A stretch of 64,000 nucleotides of DNA, from assembly GCA_910583555.1 (NCBI GenBank), contig CAJTXO010000008.1, positions 29,455-93,454 on the forward strand, given 5' to 3'. Numbering within the stretch: position 1 is the stretch's first letter; each line of letters starts with the position of its first letter. Positions 16,754 to 26,250 of the stretch are shown here, in pieces. The notes below the pieces were generated by a model. The model had not been told where the DNA came from. It saw nothing but the letters and a program-made list of their open reading frames with translations, and made no database searches. A program made the translations under genes and the position numbers. Origin of the DNA: an uncultured Eubacterium sp. GTDB taxonomy: Bacteria > Bacillota > Clostridia > Lachnospirales > Lachnospiraceae.

Positions 16754-18079
16754 ATGGGTATGCAACCGATATTGAATTTTACAGAAAACCGCTTGATATT
16801 ATTCTCCATTTATAAAGAGAAAAAATTCATTATCATATGGGCTCCGGGTGGATATCTGCGCCCGTATTCCTCTCCAAAGTCCATGGCCAAAGGTGAGAAA
16901 GAACGAATTTATTATATCCGGAAAATGGCCAGTACCATTACACCTTCCGAAGAGGAAAAACGGGATCTTTACAGTCTTGCAAACAAAGTTCCTTTTGATG
17001 ACAGGATCAACCATGAAGCGAGCCTGACCGATTTGAATCTCACTTTGATCCAGGCTTATTTGAAAGAAGTAAACAGTTCTTTATACGAAGAATCAAAGAA
17101 TATGGAATTTATCGAACTGTGCCGTAACATGAATATTGTAAATTCTTTACCGGAGTACACCAAACCGAAAAACGTTGGATTGATGTTCTTTAGCTTGGAT
17201 CCACAGCGCTTCTTTCCATATGCCCAGATTGATGTTGTGCAGTTTCCAGATGACCTGGGTGGTGATAAGATCATTGAAAAATCTTTTAAAGGCCCGCTTC
17301 AGCAACAGCTTCGTGAGGCATTATTATATATTCACAATACCGTTATCACAGAACAGATTATCAAACATCCGGACCGCGCGGAAGCCGACCGCTTTTTCAA
17401 CTACCCTTACGCCGCGATTGAAGAAAGTCTGTGCAACGCCGTATACCACAAGGGTTATGATGTCCGCGAACCGATTGAGGTTCGTGTTTTACCAGATCGA
17501 ATCGAAATTGTCAGCCATCCTGGCGCAGATCGTTCCATCACGGAGGAAGGACTACGGACTTACCGCGTATTTAACAGGCGATACCGAAACCGTCGTATTG
17601 GTGAATTTCTAAAAGAAATGCATTTGACAGAAGGACGCAATACTGGTTTCCGCAAGATTATAAATGCATTGGAACAGAATGGCTCTCCCAAACCTATATT
17701 CGAGACAGATCCCGAACGACTGTCATTTTGTACCACTCTCCAGATCCACCCGTATTATCTTCGTCAGTATGAATACAAAAATGACATTTTAAATGACACT
17801 TTAAGTGACACTGTAAGTGACACTATAAGTGACACTATAAGTGACACTTTAAATGACACTATAAATGACACTATAAATGACTATCCCATACTCACAAAAA
17901 CAGAACAATCCGTTTTTTCCTATATCATGAATCACCAGCAGGCAACGATTGATGAAATCAAGTCGGTTGTGGGTAAAAGTAAAAGTTCCATAAACCGGAC
18001 AATTAGAAGTCTGAAAGCAAAGGGCCTTCTGACGCGGACAGGATCTACTAAAACCGGCTTCTGGAGTGTTAAAAAATGA
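16754..18079 (+). pseudogene. AlbA_2/ATP-binding transcriptional regulator-like protein, 5'-truncated
   Basis: This is the only plus-strand gene. Members of the family (COG2865) start with an AlbA_2 domain of about 110 residues. Here the homology begins in the middle of that domain, at IIIWAPGGYLRPY near residue 28; the N-terminal half with the ESxxxEFK signature is missing and the first 25 residues look unrelated. The GHKL-like ATP-binding region follows (AIEESLCNAVYHKGYD near residue 217), then a tandem repeat, then a C-terminal winged helix (ATIDEIKSVVGKSKSSINRTIRSLKAKGLL). No ribosome-binding site is seen before the ATG. The remaining 420 codons are uninterrupted, so the loss is recent or the fragment is still made. 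Confidence 0.7.
17780..17881 (+). repeat. 12-base tandem repeat encoding four-residue units in the AlbA_2 protein
   Basis: About 8.5 units of a 12-base sequence of the type AATGACACTATA or AGTGACACTATA run head to tail. They encode [N/S]DT[I/L/V] units between the ATP-binding part and the winged helix. The spacing of hydrophobic residues suits a linker or short helix. Repeats of this kind at this place are known in related clostridial proteins. Confidence 0.9.
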
Positions 18080-18090
18080 ACAGCTTCTCC

Positions 18091-19137
18091 TTACAGCCGC
18101 CGGCGCACATCCCCTCGTTCGGTCACGACCCGGTAACCGGCCTCTTCCACCCGTTTCTCAAGAAGCGCCCTGCACTGGGCGGCCTCTTCTCCCGTACTTA
18201 TTTTATTTTCATACAGGTCGTACCACTTGCGGACGCCCTCGGGTGATAAGTTCGGCATCACGACATTTGCCCCCGCCTTCAATCCCTTTTCCCTGCCCTC
18301 TGGATCGATCGAGCCGAGCGCAGTCGTCGCCGGGATGAGCGCATACGGAAACATCAGGCGCAGTACGGCGATCAGACGGAGCGTCAGTGTAAGCGTACCA
18401 TTTTCGAACTCCCGGAATGGCGTTTGGGCATGGCTGATATAGGGACCGATCCCGATCATATCGGGCGCAAGCTCCTGTAAAAAACGGAGATCCTTTATGA
18501 TATGCCCCGTCGTCTGATACGGAGAACCTACCATAAAGCCAGAACCTACCTGAAAACCAATTTCTTTCAGGTCGTACAGACAGCGCTTCCGGTTCTCCAA
18601 ACTCATGCCGGACGGGTGAAGTTTCCGGTAATGACAGTCATCTGCCGTCTCATGGCGCAGAAGATAGCGGTCCGCCCCGGCCCTGAAAAATGCCGCGTAG
18701 CTTTCTTTCGGTTTTTCCCCGACCGAGAGGGTGATCGCGCAGTCTGGAAAACCGCCTCGGATGTCTGACACGATACCGCACATTCTCTCATCCGTAAAAA
18801 ACGCGTCCTCCCCCCCCTGCAGCACAAACGTCCGAAACCCCAGCGCATACCCTTCCCGGCAGCACCGCAGGATCTCATCTTCCGTCAGCCGGTAGCGTCT
18901 GGCCTGTCCGTTTCCCTTCCGTATCCCGCAGTAAAAGCAGTCATTCCTGCAATAATTCGTAAATTCGATCAACCCCCGGATAAACACTTTGTCACCATAA
19001 TACATACGCCGCACAGCATCCGCTTTTTGAAACAATGCCTGATCCTGCTGTTCGGAATTTTTCTCCAGCAGTTCCGCCAATTCTTCGTCCGTAAAATCCT
19101 GTGCCTGTTCTATCACTGTATCCATCGCCCTCCTCAT
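18091..19137 (-). CDS. hydE: [FeFe]-hydrogenase maturase HydE, radical SAM enzyme
   Basis: 348 residues. The radical SAM cluster is bound by Cys63, Cys67 and Cys70 (CRNDCFYC). Conserved HydE phrases follow, such as GIRKGN, LQGGED, SVGEKP and GIGPYI. HydE works with HydF and HydG to build the two-iron subcluster of [FeFe] hydrogenase. The gene begins three bases after the polC stop. An in-frame ATG four codons downstream, close to AGGAGG, is an alternative start. No hydrogenase, HydF or HydG gene lies in the window. PylB and other methylornithine-synthase relatives are alternatives, but the sequence fits HydE better. Confidence 0.9.
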   Translation of the reverse strand: MRRAMDTVIEQAQDFTDEELAELLEKNSEQQDQALFQKADAVRRMYYGDKVFIRGLIEFTNYCRNDCFYCGIRKGNGQARRYRLTEDEILRCCREGYALGFRTFVLQGGEDAFFTDERMCGIVSDIRGGFPDCAITLSVGEKPKESYAAFFRAGADRYLLRHETADDCHYRKLHPSGMSLENRKRCLYDLKEIGFQVGSGFMVGSPYQTTGHIIKDLRFLQELAPDMIGIGPYISHAQTPFREFENGTLTLTLRLIAVLRLMFPYALIPATTALGSIDPEGREKGLKAGANVVMPNLSPEGVRKWYDLYENKISTGEEAAQCRALLEKRVEEAGYRVVTERGDVRRRL

Positions 19138-19140
19138 CTA

Positions 19141-22100
19141 TCACCCAAACAGATCCAAAATCGACATCTGATCGGTCTCCGGCAGATTTCCGAGAAGACC
19201 CATCTCCGCCATTTTCTCTACGACCGTTCCCGGCACCTTGCAGCGCTCTTTGAAATTCTCACGGGACGAAAACGGACCGGCCTTCACGGCTTCCACGACG
19301 CCGTCCGCCGCCTTTCCGCCCATGCCTTCGATCGAACTGAGCGGCGGCATCAGTTTTCCGTCTATGATCTGAAAATGGTCCGCCTTGGCGCGGAAAATAT
19401 CGATCGGCAGAAATGAAAACCCTCTCGCGTACATTTCCTGCACGATCTTCATGTCGTTATAACTATCCTGCTCCTTTTTCGAAAGTTCATTCGAGCGCCG
19501 TTTGTAATCGCGCATCGTCTCTTCCAGTTTTTCCTTCCCCTGGCACATCAGCTCATAATCAAACGCCTTGGCGCGGATGCTGAAAAAGGCCGCATAGTAA
19601 GCGAGCGGATAGAACACCTTAAAATACGCGATGCGAAACGCCATCATCACATACGCCACCGCATGTGCTTTCGGGAACATATACTTGATCCGCTTACACG
19701 ACTCGATGTACCAGTCCTCCACGCCGGCTTCCTTCATCGCCTGCTCCATATCCGGCGTCAGTCCTTTTCCCTTGCGGACGCTCTCCATGATCTTAAACGC
19801 AAGCCCGTTTTCCACGCCCGTATGTATCAGATATGTCATAATATCATCCCTCGTACAGATCGCCGTGGACAGCGTACAATTTCCCTCCTTGATAAAGTAC
19901 TGGGCATTGTTCAGCCACACGTCGGTTCCGTGGGAAAGGCCGGAAATCCGCACAAGATCTGAAAAGTTTTTCGGCTTCGTATCCCGCAGCATCTGCATGA
20001 CAAATTCCGTGCCGAATTCGGGCACTCCCAGGCTGCCGAGGTCACACCCCATCAGCTCATCCGGCGTGACGTGGAGCGCCGTCGTATCGCGGAACAAAGA
20101 CAGAACCTCTGGATTATCAAGCGACACCGTTTTGGCGTCTATGCCGGTCAGATCCTCGAGCATTCGTATCATCGTGGGATCATCGTGCCCGAGTATATCA
20201 AGTTTGAGCAGGTTATGGTCGATCGAGTGGTAATCGAAATGTGTCGTCACGATCGTCGTATCCTGATCGTTTGCCGGATGCTGCACGGGCGTAAACGTAT
20301 AAATCTCCCAGCCAAACGGAAGCACGATGATCCCGCCCGGATGCTGTCCGGTCGAGCGGCGGATGCCGACACAGCCATCTAATATGCGGTCGATCTCCTC
20401 CACACGTTTATGCTCCCCGCGCTCTTCAAAATAATTTTTCACATAGCCATATGCCGTTTTATCGGCGAGCGTCGCGATCGTCCCGGCACGGAACGTCTGC
20501 CCCGCCCCAAAAATAACCTCGGTATACGCATGCGCCTTACTCTGGTACTCCCCGGAAAAATTGAGGTCAATATCCGGCTCTTTGTCCCCGTAAAACCCTA
20601 AAAACGTTTCAAACGGAATATCGTGCCCGTCCTGGATCAGCGGCTTCCCGCATTCCGGGCAGTCCTTCGGCGGCATATCGCAGCCCGAACTCCCCGCAAA
20701 CGCCTTCACTTCTTCCGATTCGAAATCGACGTAGTGGCAGTGTTCACAATAGTAATGGGCCGGCAGCGGATTGACTTCGGTAATACCTGACATCGTCGCG
20801 ACAAAAGAAGAACCGACCGATCCGCGCGAACCCACGAGATAGCCGTCCTCGTTCGACTTCCACACGAGTTTTTGGGCGATAATGTACATCACGGCAAACC
20901 CGTTTTTGATGATCGAATCCAGTTCATGGTCCAGCCGCCCCTTTACCTGAGGCGGCAGCGGGTCGCCGTACATACTGACCGCCTTCTTATAACAGATATC
21001 CCGCAGCGTCTCATCGGAATGGGGAATGACGGGCGGACACTTGTCCGGATAGACCGGCGACATTTTTTCGATCCGGTCGGCGATCAAATTCGTATTTGTC
21101 ACAACGACCTCATACGCCTTCTTCTCGCCGAGATACGAAAACTCCTGCAGCATTTCCTCCGTCGTCCGCAGATACAGCGGCGGCTGATCATCCGCGTCCT
21201 TCATCTTCTTGCCCGCAAAAATAATCTTCCGGTAAATGTCATCCTCTGGATCGAGAAAATGCACGTCGCACGTCGCCGCCACCGGCTTTCCATAGCGCTC
21301 TCCGAGCTCCACGATACGGCGGTTCATCTGTTTTAGATCCTCTTCACTCTGGATCTTTTCTATTTTTTCACTCTCGATCATAAAATGATTGTTGCCGAGC
21401 GGCTGGATCTCCAGGTAATCATAAAATTCCACCAGTTCCCGGATCCTCTCTTCCGGCGCGTCGTCTAACAGCGCCCGGTACAATTCACCTGCCTCACAGG
21501 CCGACCCGATGATCAGTCCATCGCGGTACTTCTGGAACATGCTTTTCGGGATGCGCGGCCGGCGGTAAAAATAGTCCAGGTGTCCCATCGAAACGAGACG
21601 GTACAGATTGACGCGCCCCTTCTCATTGGCGGCAAAAATAATCGCGTGGTACGACGGCTTTTTCTTCACGATATCAGCCGACCCCGTCGTGAGCTCCGAC
21701 AGCTTCGTCAGATCGCAGACACCCCGTGCGGCGAACATCTCGACAAACCTCACGAAGATCTCCGCCGTCGCACCGGCGTCATCGACCGCCCGGTGGTGGT
21801 TTTCCAGAGAAATCTTTAACTTTTTCGCGATCGTATCGAGCTTAAACTTCGCCAGTTCTGGAAATAATACCCTCGCAAGCCCTACGGTATCCACGACGGT
21901 AAAATCCGTCTCCACGCCCTGTTCCCGCGCCTTCGTCTTTAAAAATCCGTGGTCAAAGCCGGCATTGTGCGCCACGAGGACGCTCCCGCCGATAAACGAG
22001 AGAAACTGCGGAAGTACTTGCTCGATCGGCGGCGCATCCGCCACCATCCCATCGGTGATCGTCGTCAGTTCCGTAATCCGCTCCGGGATATGGATGCCCG

Positions 22101-23970
22101 GGTTGACAAACGTGCTGAACCGATCCGTAATGCTGCCGCCGCTGACCCGCACGGCGCCGATCTCGATGATCCGGTCGTTGACCGGCGAAAATCCCGTCGT
22201 CTCAAGATCGAACACGACAAAATCATCCGTCAGCTGCTGGCCCTTTTCATTCTCTACCGCCAGATCGTTCAAGTCATCCACCAGATACGCCTCACAGCCA
22301 TAAAGGATCTTAAAGTCATCGTCTTCGGAAAGTTTCAGTCCTTCGAGCGCGTGGTTGGCGTCTGGAAACGCCTGCACAACGCCGTGATCCGTAATCGCCA
22401 CCGCGCGGTGTCCCCACGCATGCGCCCGGTTTACAAGCTGTTTGACATTCGTAATGCCGTCCATGTCACTCATCTGTGTATGGGCGTGCAGTTCCACCCT
22501 CTTCACCGGGGCGTGATCGCTCCGTCCCACACGGAAATCCTTGATCTCCTTTATTCCCGCAATGCCGCTGATACGGATATCCCTGTCATAGCTATCGTAA
22601 ACAGCCGCCCCTTTGACGCGCACAAAATTTCCCTTTTTTACAAATTCAAAAAAGTTCGTATCGGTAATCTGCTCATTTTTTATAAATAATTTGCACTCGA
22701 TCGTATCGGTATAATCGGTAACAGCAAAACGGACGATCTGCTTCTCCCCCTTGATCTCCCGGCTCTCCACGCTGCGGATCTGTCCGTCGATCACGACCTC
22801 TCCCAGATCCCCCTGGATCTCCTTGATCGGAATGAGCGTTCCCTCGCAGTTCCTCCCGTAGAATACGCTGGGATCGCTCGCTGGGCGGCGGAAATTATTT
22901 CTGGAACGCTTTGTCCTCTGACGGCCGGCCACTTTTTTCGCACCGCCTGTACTCTCTTTGGAACCTGATTCTGCTGAAACCGTTCCCGCCGTTCCCGTAT
23001 TTCCTGCTTTTCCAGCGGTTCCGTTATTCCCAGTATATCCTGCTGCATTCCCGGCACCTCCGGCAGCACCGGTACCTCCGGCGTTCCCAGTATCTCCGGC
23101 ATCCCCGGTGTTCCCTGCATACCCGACACCGACACCTCCGGCATTCCCTGCATCCCTGACATACCCAGAATTTCCAGCACCCTCGGTGTTCCTAGCACCT
23201 CCGACATACCCAGCATACTCGGCACTCCCGGCACCTCCGGTGTTCCCAGCACCTCCGACATACCCAGCATACTCGGCACTCCCGGCACCCCCGGCATTCC
23301 CTGCATCTCCGGCGTTTCCCGCCATTCCTGAACTACCAACACCTCCAGCATTCCCGGAACCTCCGGCATTTCCACCCATCCCTGCCGCCGACGCTCCATT
23401 TCCGCCTCCGGCCAGAACTCCACGCCCCGCCTGGTTCCCATATACATCCGGCTCGGTCTCCCGTTTTCTCTCATACTCCTGAAACCGGAACTCGACAGCC
23501 ACTTCCCGGCCGAACCGCTGCAAAAAAGCAGAACGGAAAAACTCCTCAATGCCCCCGCACCGCTTTCTCGTCAAAAAAGAATCCCGGCATGTAACAACCA
23601 GCGTTTCGCCCTCTGCCTCAAATGGTTCCTCGCAAAATTCGAGTCCGTCTACCGGATCCATATTCCGGATCTCCTCTTTCAGATCCTCCTCAACCCGGTT
23701 CAAAAGCTCCGAAAGAGGCGTGTGCTCCAGCTCCGGATAGGAAAACCGCAGCTGCGGGTGAAAACCCAGCCGCTTAAATACCTGCTTGTACAACTCCTGT
23801 TCCATCAGGCCGATTTCCTTATATGACAAGAGCTGGTGTTTTTTACAGTAAATAAACACCAGCTTTTTCGATCTCGATGCCTGGATCCGGTCCACCATGA
23901 CATCCTCATATTCACGTTTTATATTGTCATTACAGTTTAATTTGGAAAACGCGCGAAAAAAATATTCCAT
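19141..23970 (-). CDS. polC: DNA polymerase III alpha subunit, PolC type
   Basis: The replicative polymerase of low-GC Gram-positive bacteria. In order: an N-terminal domain (1-170), a Gly/Ala/Asn-rich insert (about 180-345), an OB fold (about 380-475), a PHP domain (from VELHAHTQMSD at 492), a DEDD proofreading exonuclease inserted in the PHP domain (Asp588 and Glu590 in VFDLETTGF), and the polymerase core with PDIDLNFSGEYQ bearing catalytic aspartates. At 1609 residues it is about 150-170 longer than usual PolC, and the insert accounts for it. A zinc-binding cluster is visible (CEHCHYVD with CPECGKP). It lies between ispG and hydE with gaps of a few bases. Confidence 0.97.
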   Translation of the reverse strand: MEYFFRAFSKLNCNDNIKREYEDVMVDRIQASRSKKLVFIYCKKHQLLSYKEIGLMEQELYKQVFKRLGFHPQLRFSYPELEHTPLSELLNRVEEDLKEEIRNMDPVDGLEFCEEPFEAEGETLVVTCRDSFLTRKRCGGIEEFFRSAFLQRFGREVAVEFRFQEYERKRETEPDVYGNQAGRGVLAGGGNGASAAGMGGNAGGSGNAGGVGSSGMAGNAGDAGNAGGAGSAEYAGYVGGAGNTGGAGSAEYAGYVGGARNTEGAGNSGYVRDAGNAGGVGVGYAGNTGDAGDTGNAGGTGAAGGAGNAAGYTGNNGTAGKAGNTGTAGTVSAESGSKESTGGAKKVAGRQRTKRSRNNFRRPASDPSVFYGRNCEGTLIPIKEIQGDLGEVVIDGQIRSVESREIKGEKQIVRFAVTDYTDTIECKLFIKNEQITDTNFFEFVKKGNFVRVKGAAVYDSYDRDIRISGIAGIKEIKDFRVGRSDHAPVKRVELHAHTQMSDMDGITNVKQLVNRAHAWGHRAVAITDHGVVQAFPDANHALEGLKLSEDDDFKILYGCEAYLVDDLNDLAVENEKGQQLTDDFVVFDLETTGFSPVNDRIIEIGAVRVSGGSITDRFSTFVNPGIHIPERITELTTITDGMVADAPPIEQVLPQFLSFIGGSVLVAHNAGFDHGFLKTKAREQGVETDFTVVDTVGLARVLFPELAKFKLDTIAKKLKISLENHHRAVDDAGATAEIFVRFVEMFAARGVCDLTKLSELTTGSADIVKKKPSYHAIIFAANEKGRVNLYRLVSMGHLDYFYRRPRIPKSMFQKYRDGLIIGSACEAGELYRALLDDAPEERIRELVEFYDYLEIQPLGNNHFMIESEKIEKIQSEEDLKQMNRRIVELGERYGKPVAATCDVHFLDPEDDIYRKIIFAGKKMKDADDQPPLYLRTTEEMLQEFSYLGEKKAYEVVVTNTNLIADRIEKMSPVYPDKCPPVIPHSDETLRDICYKKAVSMYGDPLPPQVKGRLDHELDSIIKNGFAVMYIIAQKLVWKSNEDGYLVGSRGSVGSSFVATMSGITEVNPLPAHYYCEHCHYVDFESEEVKAFAGSSGCDMPPKDCPECGKPLIQDGHDIPFETFLGFYGDKEPDIDLNFSGEYQSKAHAYTEVIFGAGQTFRAGTIATLADKTAYGYVKNYFEERGEHKRVEEIDRILDGCVGIRRSTGQHPGGIIVLPFGWEIYTFTPVQHPANDQDTTIVTTHFDYHSIDHNLLKLDILGHDDPTMIRMLEDLTGIDAKTVSLDNPEVLSLFRDTTALHVTPDELMGCDLGSLGVPEFGTEFVMQMLRDTKPKNFSDLVRISGLSHGTDVWLNNAQYFIKEGNCTLSTAICTRDDIMTYLIHTGVENGLAFKIMESVRKGKGLTPDMEQAMKEAGVEDWYIESCKRIKYMFPKAHAVAYVMMAFRIAYFKVFYPLAYYAAFFSIRAKAFDYELMCQGKEKLEETMRDYKRRSNELSKKEQDSYNDMKIVQEMYARGFSFLPIDIFRAKADHFQIIDGKLMPPLSSIEGMGGKAADGVVEAVKAGPFSSRENFKERCKVPGTVVEKMAEMGLLGNLPETDQMSILDLFG
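22936..23433 (-). repeat. Low-complexity Gly-X-Ala-like repeat region inside polC
   Basis: About 165 codons with three-residue periodicity of the type G-N-A, G-G-A, G-N-T, G-S-A. Within it an 18-residue (54-base) unit is directly repeated at residues 227-244 and 245-262 with one change. The pattern looks like a collagen-type triplet repeat without proline. It links the N-terminal domain and the OB fold. The complementary strand stays open over the same stretch purely because of this composition. Confidence 0.93.
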
Positions 23971-23976
23971 CCTGAC

Positions 23977-25023
23977 TCATCCTTCCCAGTGGAGAAGTTC
24001 CTGCCGCAGCGCCTCGAGAAGTTCATCCTCCGGCACTTTTCGGATCACCTCTCCCTTTCGGATCAAAAGGCCCTCTCCGATCCCCCCGGCAATGCCGAGA
24101 TCGGCTTCCCTCGCCTCGCCCGGGCCATTGACCACACAACCCATAACGGCAACTTTTATATCCAGGTCAAACTCCTGCACCATTTCTTCTACCCTTGTCG
24201 CAAGACCGATGAGGTCGATCTGCGTCCGCCCGCACGTCGGACAGGACACGACACTGATGCCGCCTTTTTTCAGTCCCAGCGATTTTAAGATCAGGTTCGC
24301 CGCCCTTACCTCTTCCACCGGATCCCCGGTGAGGGAAACGCGGATCGTATCGCCGATCCCCTGGTACAGTATATTTCCGATACCGACTGCCGATTTGATG
24401 CTCCCCGCCATGACAGTTCCCGACTCCGTGATGCCGACATGAAGCGGATAGTCGGTTTTTGCCGCGATCAGCTCGTGCGCCCGGATCCCCTGCAGCACAT
24501 CCGATGACTTGATACTGATGACCAGATTCTCATATCCCATTTCCTCGATGATGTGTACCTGATCCAGTGCGCTCTCCACGAGTGCTTCCGGCGTCACGCC
24601 GCCATATTTTTCGAGAAGATGCTTTTCCAGGGAACCGCTGTTTACCCCGACGCGGATTGGAATATCCCGCTCCCGGCACTTGTCCACGACGGCCTGTATC
24701 CGCTCCCGGCTCCCGATGTTGCCCGGATTGATGCGTATCTTATCGGCCCCGTGCGTCACGGCCGCGATCGCGAGGCGGTAGTCAAAATGGATGTCCGCCA
24801 CGACCGGAACCGACACCTGGCGTTTAATCTGCGCAATCGCCTCCGCCGCCTCCATCGTCGGAACTGCCACCCGGACAATATCACATCCGGCCTGCTCGAG
24901 ACGATGGATCTGCGCAGCCGTCGCGCCGGCGTCCTCTGTCTTTGTATTCGTCATCGACTGCACGGCCACCGGATTCCCGCCGCCGATCGTAACGTCCCCG
25001 ATAGAAATTTCCCTCGTTTTCAT
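23977..25023 (-). CDS. ispG: 4-hydroxy-3-methylbut-2-enyl diphosphate synthase IspG (GcpE)
   Basis: 348 residues, the compact bacterial form. It reduces MEcPP to HMBPP in the MEP pathway using a 4Fe-4S cluster. Cluster ligands are seen in SCPTCGRTQIDL and CVVNGPGEA, with the conserved Glu in GEAREADLG. The TIM-barrel part has typical phrases (VADIHFDYRLA, RINPGNIG). It lies between rseP and polC, and dxr is encoded two genes upstream, so two MEP pathway enzymes are grouped here. Confidence 0.97.
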   Translation of the reverse strand: MKTREISIGDVTIGGGNPVAVQSMTNTKTEDAGATAAQIHRLEQAGCDIVRVAVPTMEAAEAIAQIKRQVSVPVVADIHFDYRLAIAAVTHGADKIRINPGNIGSRERIQAVVDKCRERDIPIRVGVNSGSLEKHLLEKYGGVTPEALVESALDQVHIIEEMGYENLVISIKSSDVLQGIRAHELIAAKTDYPLHVGITESGTVMAGSIKSAVGIGNILYQGIGDTIRVSLTGDPVEEVRAANLILKSLGLKKGGISVVSCPTCGRTQIDLIGLATRVEEMVQEFDLDIKVAVMGCVVNGPGEAREADLGIAGGIGEGLLIRKGEVIRKVPEDELLEALRQELLHWEG

Positions 25024-25065
25024 AGGATTCTCCTCGTTTCAAAACTTGCGTCCCAAAAATAAAAA

Positions 25066-26193
25066 TTATGGGATCAATTTTAAGATATCATTTGCCAGTA
25101 TAACGACCATCAATCCCATCAGCAGCACAAACCCGCCGAGATTGACATAATTTTCAAATTTCTCGGGCAGCGGTTTCCTGCGGATCGCCTCAATGATCAA
25201 AAACAGCAGCCGGCCGCCATCGAGTGCCGGGATCGGCAATAAGTTCATCACACCGAGATTGGCTGTGATCAGTATGCTGAAATTGATGACATTCAGCCAT
25301 ATAAATTCGATACCACCCGGACGGCTCTGGTCCACGACGTCGCCGACCGCCTGTATGATCCCGACCGGCCCCGCCACTTCCTTGGCGCTGACTTTGCCGG
25401 AAATGATCTTACCCAGGCTTTCCACCGTCGTCCAGATCCAGAACTTCACTTCATAGGCCGAGTACTTGATCGTCTCCCACATACCGACTTTTGTCCTGCC
25501 GTTTCCATAGGCAAATCCGAGACGGTATACTTCATTCCCGTCATCGTTTGTCACAAGCCTCGGCGTAACCATCGCTTTTACTTCTTCCCCGTTCCGGTCC
25601 GCCGTCAGTTCCACCGGCGCGTCTGAAAGAGGATGAAACTGCAGATACGAGGTCAGCTCCCTATTTAACACGATATTCCGGCCATTGATCCCCGTGATGA
25701 TATCACCGTTCTGAAACCCGCTTTCCGCCAGCGGCATACCGGTTTCCACGCTCGTGATCTCCGCCTTGTCATAGCCGACCGCCCCGATGATGCAGAGTGC
25801 GAGCACAAAGGCCAAAATAAAGTTAAAGATCGGCCCCGCCGCGATCACAGACATTCTGGCAAATACGCCTTTGTTTCCGAACGCCCGCTCATCCTCCGAA
25901 CTCTCCATCTCGCCGAGCATCATGCACGAGCCGCCAAACGGCAGGATCTTCCAGGAATAATACGTATGATCATCATATTCCGGGTGCTCCTCGAAATATT
26001 TACTAGACCCGAACAGCTTCACGCGGAATCCCCCGTCTGTTTTCGCGAAAGTAATGATCCGCGGCCCCATACCGAGAGAAAATTCGATCACCCCGACCTT
26101 ATTTGCCTTGGCGAGCAGAAAATGTCCCAGTTCGTGAAACAAAATAATGGCGCTGAATATGACAACCGCAATTAAAATATTTGAAAAACTCAT
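25066..26193 (-). CDS. rseP: Site-2 intramembrane zinc metalloprotease RseP/RasP
   Basis: 375 residues from the ATG six bases behind GGAGG; another ATG two codons upstream is too close to that site. The zinc motif HELGH is at residues 20-24 in the first membrane helix. A PDZ domain is at about 150-225 (GFQNGDIITGINGR). The third zinc ligand is in the LDG motif (PALDGGRLLF). B. subtilis RasP cleaves anti-sigma factors and signal-peptide remnants. The position between dxr and ispG matches the conserved dxr-rasP order. Confidence 0.95.
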   Translation of the reverse strand: MSFSNILIAVVIFSAIILFHELGHFLLAKANKVGVIEFSLGMGPRIITFAKTDGGFRVKLFGSSKYFEEHPEYDDHTYYSWKILPFGGSCMMLGEMESSEDERAFGNKGVFARMSVIAAGPIFNFILAFVLALCIIGAVGYDKAEITSVETGMPLAESGFQNGDIITGINGRNIVLNRELTSYLQFHPLSDAPVELTADRNGEEVKAMVTPRLVTNDDGNEVYRLGFAYGNGRTKVGMWETIKYSAYEVKFWIWTTVESLGKIISGKVSAKEVAGPVGIIQAVGDVVDQSRPGGIEFIWLNVINFSILITANLGVMNLLPIPALDGGRLLFLIIEAIRRKPLPEKFENYVNLGGFVLLMGLMVVILANDILKLIP

Positions 26194-26250
26194 TTCCATC
26201 CTCCATTTACTTTTTATTTCTTAATTCGCATATCTGACCCTTACATAACG

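Noticed and set aside
18066..18090. Terminator between the convergent AlbA_2 and hydE genes
   Set aside because: Only 11 bases separate the stops and no stem with a T run is present.
22958..23482. Proline-rich open frame on the plus strand opposite the polC repeat
   Set aside because: The Gly/Ala/Asn codon repeat reads as Pro/Ala/Val on the other strand and avoids stops by composition. No start signal or domain is seen.
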